A stretch of 42,056 bases of DNA, taken from the NCBI GenBank assembly GCA_018969905.1, contig JAGWXK010000011.1, positions 1 through 42,056 of the forward strand, read 5' to 3'. Both the position numbers and the translations under genes were made by a program. The notes below the pieces were generated by a model. The model was given only the letters and a program-made list of their open reading frames with translations. It was not told the origin of the DNA and did not search any database. Below, piece by piece: positions 37,073 to 42,056 of the stretch. The DNA comes from Bdellovibrionales bacterium (GTDB lineage Bacteria > Bdellovibrionota > UBA1018 > CAIMNF01). Each line of letters opens with the position of its first letter. Within the stretch, counting starts at the first letter, position 1.

Positions 37073-37831
37073 ATGATTCGACAGCAGTTGAAATGGATTT
37101 CCATTGCAGTTTTGTTTTTTGCTTTGAATGCAGGGGCCAGACCCGTTGCCCTGATCTATCAAGGAGATGGATCATGTGAGGACGGATGCTCCGAGGCTTC
37201 AGCGGAAGTTGCCACTCAAGCGGGTTTTGAACCCCGATTTGTAGGCCCTGAAGCCTTGAATGCAGATTCAAGCGAGGCGGATGTGGCGGCGCTCTATCGT
37301 AATGCCCGTGTGTGGATTCAGCCGGGGGGCGTGGCGGTGACCGCGTTTTATTCCATGACTCCCGAACTCCGTAATTCGATTCGCGAATTTGTCGGTCGGG
37401 GTGGAGGCTATGTGGGATTTTGCGCAGGGGCTTTCATGGCAACTCTGCGAATTGGCTCCAGTCGATATGCTGGGCTCGGGATTTTACCAGGGTTCACAGC
37501 TCCCTATGGTTTAAATCCCATCAAACCCAGCCTCGGATACTCGCTTCCCTTCGTGAGCTGGGGCGGAACCCGGCGTCAGATTTTTTTTGAAGGTGGACCC
37601 TACTTTTACGGATTCGAGAGCCAAGCGGAGACTGTTGCAAGGTACGATACCGGATATGCTGCCGCGGTTCGCGCGTTTTTCGGGAAGGGAAGGGTTTTTG
37701 TGAGTGGTCCTCATCCAGAGGCCCCTCTGTTCTGGACCCAAGAGGATGGGATCATGGATCCGGACGGGATTGAACAGGACCTTGCGGTTCAAATGGTGAG
37801 ATGGGCCTCGGGGATAACTCGAACCCAATAA
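37073..37831 (+). CDS. Secreted BPL_N-like (class I amidotransferase-fold) protein
   Basis: 252 residues from the ATG at 37073, with AGGA seven bases upstream; the longer frame covers the end of the UDG gene and is not used. A signal peptide spans about 1-22. The fold is that of the N-terminal domain found in some biotin-protein-ligase relatives: ARPVALIYQGDG at the first strand, VWIQPGGVAV and GGGYVGFCAGAFMA with Cys117 at the nucleophile elbow, and VSGPHPEAP with a His near the C-terminus. Exported forms occur in several Gram-negatives, and their substrate is unknown. Twin cysteines in SCEDGCS may form a disulfide. Confidence 0.82.
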   Translation: MIRQQLKWISIAVLFFALNAGARPVALIYQGDGSCEDGCSEASAEVATQAGFEPRFVGPEALNADSSEADVAALYRNARVWIQPGGVAVTAFYSMTPELRNSIREFVGRGGGYVGFCAGAFMATLRIGSSRYAGLGILPGFTAPYGLNPIKPSLGYSLPFVSWGGTRRQIFFEGGPYFYGFESQAETVARYDTGYAAAVRAFFGKGRVFVSGPHPEAPLFWTQEDGIMDPDGIEQDLAVQMVRWASGITRTQ

Positions 37832-37881
37832 AATCCGTCAGATAAGCCTAAATTTTCGGGAAGAGCCGGCCGATACGGTTT

Positions 37882-38358
37882 ATGATGGCTCGACCACGTC
37901 AATCTTCTTTTCTTGGACTGATCGCTCTGCTCTCTCTGGCAGGGTACTCCTGCTCATTGCCATTTTTTGAGAAAAACGGGGAATTCGGTTTGAGTGGCGT
38001 GCCACAGGGGAAAGGAAATGTGCCCAATTCAGCACGCCTTTCCGGTGTGATTCTCAGGAACGAGGCCTGCAAGGCCGGATACTTCCAGATTAAGCTCCAC
38101 GGGCTTTTTGAAGGTGGATCAAACCAAGTGGAGGCTCAGTCCGATCAGAACGGAAGGTTCAGTGTGGTTGCGCCTCCGGGGCATTATCTGATTCAAGTTC
38201 AGAAGGATGGCTGCGGCACCAAGGAAACAATTGAACTTGAGGAAAATACCGAGCACATGATTTCTCTCACTGTAGGCGAGGTGACCCCCATGGTTCGAAT
38301 GGGGGATCCTGACGCCCGACTTCCTGCGTCAGTCATCATTCTTCCTGAAAAGCGATAA
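37882..38358 (+). CDS. Lipoprotein with carboxypeptidase-regulatory-like (transthyretin-type) domain
   Basis: 158 residues starting at paired ATGs (37882 or 37885). The signal sequence LIALLSLAGYSC gives a lipid-anchored Cys at about residue 24. The rest is beta-rich: SGVILRNEACKAGYFQIKL, then SDQNGRFSVVAPPGHYLIQVQKDGC, the classic pattern of a CarboxypepD_reg-like Ig fold (D..G.F.f...PG.Y.l.v). Such domains bind partners or stabilise surface proteins. No enzyme motif is seen. Probably outer-membrane anchored. Confidence 0.78.
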   Translation: MMARPRQSSFLGLIALLSLAGYSCSLPFFEKNGEFGLSGVPQGKGNVPNSARLSGVILRNEACKAGYFQIKLHGLFEGGSNQVEAQSDQNGRFSVVAPPGHYLIQVQKDGCGTKETIELEENTEHMISLTVGEVTPMVRMGDPDARLPASVIILPEKR

Positions 38359-38456
38359 CCCACTGGTATCGATTACCCTCCGACGGGCAATCATTTCCCA
38401 TTTAGATCCAATCAATTGCGCCCGAGAAGGATTTTAAGACCAAGGGGGGCACCAAA

Positions 38457-38726
38457 ATGGCCAAGCACACTGAAATGACTGATGATTTGGACTTGATCGA
38501 TGAGGGGAATCTCGAGACTGCGGTTCAAAAAGGGCCCATCCCATCGATTGCCCCTTTGGTGGGGAGTTTGGACAGGGTTGTTCAAAAGTACTCCCATTGT
38601 GGGGTGTGCGGGGGACGCCTGCATTTCAATTATGCCTCGGACTTCAGCCGGAATTTGACCGAAGAAAAGGCATCTTGTCCCGAGTGCGGTCTTGATTCAC
38701 GCCAAAGTTTGCACCGTTTACAATAA
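38457..38726 (+). CDS. Small zinc-ribbon protein
   Basis: 89 residues, with AAGGGGGG before the ATG. An acidic N-terminus (EMTDDLDLIDEGNLE) is followed by a two-knuckle zinc ribbon: CGVCG at about 48-52 and CPECG at about 77-81, separated by HFNYASDFSRNLTEEKAS. Proteins of this kind bind RNA polymerase, DNA or ribosomes; DksA/TraR-type relationship cannot be shown. The 98-base upstream region contains no obvious promoter. It is 29 bases before the UDG-like gene. Confidence 0.75.
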   Translation: MAKHTEMTDDLDLIDEGNLETAVQKGPIPSIAPLVGSLDRVVQKYSHCGVCGGRLHFNYASDFSRNLTEEKASCPECGLDSRQSLHRLQ

Positions 38727-38755
38727 CTCCGAAATGCGCTAAAATACGGCGCTTC

Positions 38756-39319
38756 ATGAGTCAATCTGTTTCATCCCTTTTATCCCTTCTGCCGGGCAAT
38801 TCGTTTGTCATGGGCAGGGGTGTGACCGCCAAAGAGGTGCAAGTCTCACATGAAGATCTCTGTGGATTCTGTGAACGCCCAGGTCATCAGGTACGATTGA
38901 CCGGTGGGAGAGGTGCGGATGCGGTCTTTCTACTGGAGTCGGATTCTTTTGAAGACTCCAAGGAAGAGCAGCTCCTTTCAAGGATTTGCGAGGCCATGAA
39001 AATGGATTTCGAGCGGGTGGGGATCCTGGTCCGAAGTGGAGGCGTCTCACAGGAGTCTTGGAACTCGTGTATGCCTTTCCAGTGGAATGAGCTCAATTTG
39101 CTGGATCCCCGTGTGGTCATTGTCCTGGGAGATCAGCTGGGACGTTCGATTCTTGGAGACCGGGAATCTGTTTCTGCGCACAGAGGACGCATTCACGATC
39201 GTTTCGGTCTGAAGGTGCTGATTACGGAGGATCTCTCAGGCATGCTTCAGAATCCAAATTTGAAGAAACAGGCGTGGGAGGAGCTTAAACTCGCCCTGAA
39301 GATCATTAAGAATTTATAA
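38756..39319 (+). CDS. Degenerate family-4 uracil-DNA-glycosylase-like protein
   Basis: 187 residues. The overall pattern follows UDG family 4: an N-terminal CxxC (LCGFCE, Cys36 and Cys39), a central strand VFLLES where GEAPG should be, and a later CMPFQWNELNLLDPRVVIVLGDQLGRSIL that matches CRPYL..QI.LL.PKVIV.LG...A..LL. However, the catalytic GEAPG motif is lost, one of the four cluster cysteines is replaced by a non-Cys residue, and the final HPS motif is not found. It should not be an active glycosylase and may have been re-used for binding. It is 15 bases from the deoxyhypusine-synthase-like gene. Confidence 0.6.
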   Translation: MSQSVSSLLSLLPGNSFVMGRGVTAKEVQVSHEDLCGFCERPGHQVRLTGGRGADAVFLLESDSFEDSKEEQLLSRICEAMKMDFERVGILVRSGGVSQESWNSCMPFQWNELNLLDPRVVIVLGDQLGRSILGDRESVSAHRGRIHDRFGLKVLITEDLSGMLQNPNLKKQAWEELKLALKIIKNL

Positions 39320-39334
39320 CCAAAGGAGAAAACT

Positions 39335-40309
39335 ATGTCAGGAAACATTACAAGATTCATGGAGCATCACTATCGTCACTTCAATGCGGCTGCGATGATG
39401 GATGCAGCTAAAGGATATAGGATCCACCTTGAAAAAGGGAACAAGATGTTTGTCACGCTTGCCGGTGCAATGAGTACCGCCGAGCTCGGCCTCAGTCTTG
39501 CCGAAATGATCCGCCAGGACAAGGTTCACGGAATCTCCTGCACTGGTGCGAACCTGGAAGAGGACATCTACAATCTGGTTGCCCATGACCATTATGAGCG
39601 GATCCCAAATTATCGGGATCTTACTCCTGAGCAGGAGCACGGACTATTGAAGCGCAATCTGAACCGCGTTACCGACACCTGCATTCCGGAAGAGGAAGCC
39701 ATGAGAAAAATCTGGCGAATCATGGAGGAGGAGTGGCTTGAAGCCGAAAGCAAGGGCGAGCGCTGCTTTCCTCATGAGTTCTTTTACCGCGCGCTCAAAA
39801 AAGGAAAATTCAAGCCCCACTATCAGATTGACCCCAAGAACTCCTGGATGCTTGCGGCCGCGGAAAAAAACCTGCCCATGGTCGTACCAGGCTGGGAAGA
39901 TTCCACCCTTGGAAACATGTATGCCGCCTATTGCATGGAAAAGCGGGTAAAGAATGTGCATACTGTGAAAACCGGGATCGAGTACATGATGAGTCTTGCG
40001 GATTGGTATACAGAGGCTACCAGCGGTAAGGCGACGATTGGATTCTTCCAGATTGGTGGCGGGATTGCAGGTGACTTTCCGATTTGCGTGGTTCCGATGC
40101 TTGAAAAAGACCTGAACCGCAATCCAAAACTCTGGGGATATTTCTGCCAGATCAGTGATTCGACCACCAGCTATGGTTCGTACTCTGGCGCGGTGCCGAA
40201 TGAGAAGATCACCTGGGCGAAGCTCGGAGTAGATACACCGAAGTTCATCGTGGAGTCTGATGCAACGATTGTTGCTCCTCTGATTTTCTCCTACGTTCTT
40301 GGCTGGTAA
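39335..40309 (+). CDS. Deoxyhypusine-synthase-like protein
   Basis: 324 residues with AAAGGAG before the ATG. Deoxyhypusine synthase moves the aminobutyl group of spermidine to a lysine of eIF5A; bacterial members often act on putrescine or other amines instead (for example as homospermidine synthase-like enzymes). Family marks include MFVTLAGAMSTAELG, SCTGANLEED, HEFFYRAL, FFQIGGGIAGDF and the C-terminal ITWAKLGVD, in which Lys296 matches the lysine that forms the enzyme intermediate. It is probably active. No polyamine or EF-P gene is adjacent; the partner here is the degraded UDG-like gene upstream. Confidence 0.88.
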   Translation: MSGNITRFMEHHYRHFNAAAMMDAAKGYRIHLEKGNKMFVTLAGAMSTAELGLSLAEMIRQDKVHGISCTGANLEEDIYNLVAHDHYERIPNYRDLTPEQEHGLLKRNLNRVTDTCIPEEEAMRKIWRIMEEEWLEAESKGERCFPHEFFYRALKKGKFKPHYQIDPKNSWMLAAAEKNLPMVVPGWEDSTLGNMYAAYCMEKRVKNVHTVKTGIEYMMSLADWYTEATSGKATIGFFQIGGGIAGDFPICVVPMLEKDLNRNPKLWGYFCQISDSTTSYGSYSGAVPNEKITWAKLGVDTPKFIVESDATIVAPLIFSYVLGW

Positions 40310-40312
40310 GGA

Positions 40313-40753
40313 TCAGGTCCTCGGATATAGGGTGATTGTGCCGTTTTCGTGAAGGCTTATTGCGTGGGTCAGGAGCTTTTCGCGGGCGGCCTCCACATCT
40401 GTTTTCTTCTGAGGTCCCATGGCATTCCGTTCCTCGCGGATCGCGTTCCCTTGGCGAATCGATAGTTTTGAAAAAAAGTTCTCGTCCTCCGAGGCTTCGA
40501 GTCCCCGGGTGGCAAGAGCAATCAACGAATTTGGAAAAGAGTGTACCACCCTTGCAAGGGAGGCCGGGTCGAGAGCAAGTAAATGTTCAAACCTTGTCAT
40601 CCCTTTTCGAAGAGTTTTTGCAAGACCCGGATCTGATTTTTCGATATCGGTAAGGATGCGATCCCGAGTCTTTGAGTCGAGAGAGGCGAGCAGGGAGGAA
40701 GCCTCTTTTTTGCCGTCAATCCGAATGGCTTCCTGCTCTTTTTTCTTCGTCAT
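40313..40753 (-). CDS. Stand-alone FliG C-terminal-domain homologue
   Basis: 146 residues. After a Lys/Glu-rich start, the sequence follows the helical FliG middle/C-terminal pattern: SKTRDRILTDIEKSDPGLAKTL, FEHLLALDPASLARVV, LIALATRGL, FFSKLSIRQGNAIREE, and MGPQKKTDVEAAREKLL, comparable to the FliG series ..R..IL..L...DPELA..I, F.DL..LDD..LQ.VL, LA.ALKG, ..MS.RA...L.E, and .GPVRL.DVE.AQ..I. The N-terminal FliF-binding half is missing. No flagellar gene is nearby. It could be a motor-associated regulator, or a re-used armadillo-like scaffold. Convergent with the DHS-like gene, three bases apart. Confidence 0.65.
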   Translation of the reverse strand: MTKKKEQEAIRIDGKKEASSLLASLDSKTRDRILTDIEKSDPGLAKTLRKGMTRFEHLLALDPASLARVVHSFPNSLIALATRGLEASEDENFFSKLSIRQGNAIREERNAMGPQKKTDVEAAREKLLTHAISLHENGTITLYPRT

Positions 40754-41233
40754 CTACTCTTTATGATAGCGCTTGCACACGACAGATTCCTCAAGAATCT
40801 CGCCTGTTCGCTTCAGGTAAAAGACTTTTCCAGGAATTTCAGCCACCGAATTGGCAAGAGAGGAGTCGTGGTGGGAATAGGAGAACTCGATGTCCAATTG
40901 GATACTCTTCAGTTCGCCAAGCTTTGTGCCCGCAATATTTTCGCCCTTTCGGCCAGTTTCAGGGTACCTCAGATCGACTTGCCCCTCGTATACCCCCCTG
41001 CCTCGGTATGCGAGAGTGTGGTTTTTAGCGCTGAAGACTGCAATCGTCTTGCGGTCGGAGATCACGTACGGAGAAGAAATCACCATTACGGCAGGAGTTC
41101 GAGTGCCTGCAGATGCCCTCGTGTGATTGATCACCTTGAAATCAAGGCCCGTGTGATTGCCCTTGCAGAAGAATCCGTCGGCCAATGCAAGAGAAGGAAG
41201 AATCAGAACACTCAAGAGAACAATTGTTTTCAT
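40754..41233 (-). CDS. Small secreted protein, unknown function
   Basis: 159 residues from the ATG at 41233, with AAGGTG upstream; a GTG at 41242 would overlap that site. Signal peptide at about 1-18 (MKTIVLLSVLILPSLALA). The mature part is beta-rich with two cysteines (FFCKGN near the start, VVCKRY near the end) that could form a disulfide, and a strand LKSIQLDIEFSYSH. Not recognised. It ends directly beside the FliG-like gene start (stop next to ATG), suggesting one transcript. Confidence 0.75.
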   Translation of the reverse strand: MKTIVLLSVLILPSLALADGFFCKGNHTGLDFKVINHTRASAGTRTPAVMVISSPYVISDRKTIAVFSAKNHTLAYRGRGVYEGQVDLRYPETGRKGENIAGTKLGELKSIQLDIEFSYSHHDSSLANSVAEIPGKVFYLKRTGEILEESVVCKRYHKE

Positions 41234-41299
41234 AGAGGGCACCTTAGCAGAGGTGTTGTAAAATAATATTCAAAAAATTTATTATTTAATATAAAAAAT
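41234..41299. promoter_or_regulatory. AT-rich divergent region between the secreted-protein gene and the LysR gene
   Basis: About 55 bases are almost purely A and T (for example TTATTATTTAATATAAAAAAT), far above the rest of the window. LysR regulators usually repress their own gene and control the divergent one from such a region; no clear T-N11-A operator was pinned. Promoter boxes for either side cannot be fixed by eye because many TATA-like hexamers fit. Confidence 0.4.
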
Positions 41300-42056
41300 A
41301 TGAATATGAGCAAGAGTCTCGACATCGCAGAACTTTCACGGACTCTTCCCGAGCAGGATGCGGTTTTAGCCCTTCTTGCGTTTGAACGGGAGGGAGATAT
41401 GGTCAAAGCCGCAAAGTCACTTGGGCTCAGTCAGCCAGCGCTCTCGTTTCAACTGAAAAAGCTGGAGGGGGCGGTGCAGTTCCCGATCTTTTCCTTTTCC
41501 GGCAAGCGTAAGGTCTTGACGAGGCTGGGACAGGCTTATGTAGATCAGTTGAAGGAGTCCTACCATTCCTTGCATTTGATTCATGAGCGAATCAACCGGC
41601 AAGCCCGGGATCTTGATCATCAGAAAATCAGGATTTCTGGAAGACGCGAACTTTTCTTGCCCTTTTTGCCTTTTCCTTTTCCTGGGCAAATTGAATTCAT
41701 TCAAAGCAGCTCCTCCGATGCGCTTCTTGCTCTCAGGGAGCATCGGGTCGACTTGGCGGTTTCCGCCCGCACTCTTGATTCCTCGGATCTCGTGGCGAGG
41801 CTTTTTTTTGAGTCCAGTTTCAAGTTGATCTACCCAAGATCGTGGAGTCTTGCTGGTGTGGGTGGAGACGCCCTTCGAGCCAAGCCAGTCGTGGTCTACG
41901 GCAACCATCATGCCTATCTCGATGATTTCCTCGCTTGGAAGAAATGGCGTTTTCATGATCTTCAGGTATCAAGAATTGTGGAGGATTGGTTCAGTGTAGT
42001 GGAGCTGGTGAGTCGGGGGATGGGCTGGGCTATCATTCCCGAGGGTTGGGCGCTTC
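41300..42056 (+). CDS. LysR-family transcriptional regulator (3' end outside window)
   Basis: The frame opens with ATG at 41300 (or 41306) and stays open to the window end, 252 codons. The N-terminal winged helix is clear: a recognition region MVKAAKSLGLSQPALSFQLKKLE, shown here as VKAAKSLGLSQPALS plus FQLKKLE. The effector domain follows with SDALLALREHRVDLAVSAR in pieces (DALLALREHRVDLAVS) and ends in LVSRGMGWAIIPEGWA, the usual LysR C-terminal block, so only about 30-50 residues are missing. It likely controls the divergent small secreted gene. The ligand is unknown. Confidence 0.88.
   Translation, partial: MNMSKSLDIAELSRTLPEQDAVLALLAFEREGDMVKAAKSLGLSQPALSFQLKKLEGAVQFPIFSFSGKRKVLTRLGQAYVDQLKESYHSLHLIHERINRQARDLDHQKIRISGRRELFLPFLPFPFPGQIEFIQSSSSDALLALREHRVDLAVSARTLDSSDLVARLFFESSFKLIYPRSWSLAGVGGDALRAKPVVVYGNHHAYLDDFLAWKKWRFHDLQVSRIVEDWFSVVELVSRGMGWAIIPEGWAL

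Noticed and set aside
41417-41956. 179-codon minus-strand frame opposite the LysR gene
   Set aside because: The plus strand shows a clear LysR helix-turn-helix and effector domain running off the window; the minus frame has no family features.

Overview
The window reads as a gene-dense stretch of chromosome from a Gram-negative bacterium with two membranes. The content (SecA, DapF, lipoproteins, beta-barrel proteins, FabH/FabI, Ppk) and the signalling style point to a predatory or free-living 'deltaproteobacterial' lineage such as Bdellovibrionota/Oligoflexia or a relative. The main clues are a kinase with the HRDVSPQN loop typical of Myxococcota/Bdellovibrionota, PP2C phosphatases, the PrkA-YeaH-SpoVR triad and a B12-dependent ribonucleotide reductase. 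This placement is inference from gene content; no rRNA or other marker is present. I see no tRNA, rRNA, CRISPR array, insertion sequence or prophage.

Layout. 1-4.6 kb (+): the C-terminal part of FeoB, lysine 2,3-aminomutase, a small lipoprotein and a membrane-anchored Ser/Thr kinase. 4.6-8.2 kb: a two-armed signalling locus, with an OmpR-type regulator and a STAS-like protein on the minus strand, divergent from a beta-barrel protein and a SpoIIE-type phosphatase carrying a degenerate receiver domain. 8.2-15.4 kb (-): one long tightly packed operon, PP2C phosphatase - M23 peptidase - secA - acidic hypothetical protein - dapF - mscS, which ties protein export to cell-wall and turgor functions. 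15.6-20.3 kb (+): prkA-yeaH-spoVR, divergent from the PP2C gene. 20.3-28 kb: DUF3817 protein, ppk, nrdJ, a cytoplasmic GH5-like enzyme and fabH. 28-34.8 kb: secreted serine protease, a frameshifted small secreted gene, RluA-type synthase, an operon of a barrel protein, degenerate LytM-like lipoprotein, fabI and cysE, then a minus-strand operon of PAP2 phosphatase, a transglycosylase split by an in-frame stop, and a small secreted protein. 34.8-42 kb: peroxiredoxin, small basic protein with a strong terminator, RsuA-type synthase, family-5-type UDG, secreted BPL_N-like protein, lipoprotein, zinc-ribbon protein, degenerate UDG4-like protein, deoxyhypusine-synthase-like protein, a FliG C-domain homologue standing alone, a small secreted protein and the start of a LysR regulator that runs off the window.

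Most of the content is recognisable housekeeping or envelope biology. The parts least explained by known systems are the STAS-like/response regulator/barrel/SpoIIE locus, the cluster of Zn-ribbon + catalytically degraded UDG4-like protein + DHS-like enzyme, the stand-alone FliG-C protein, the split transglycosylase, and the degenerate LytM lipoprotein in front of fabI. All functional statements come from reading motifs by eye; no database search was possible.
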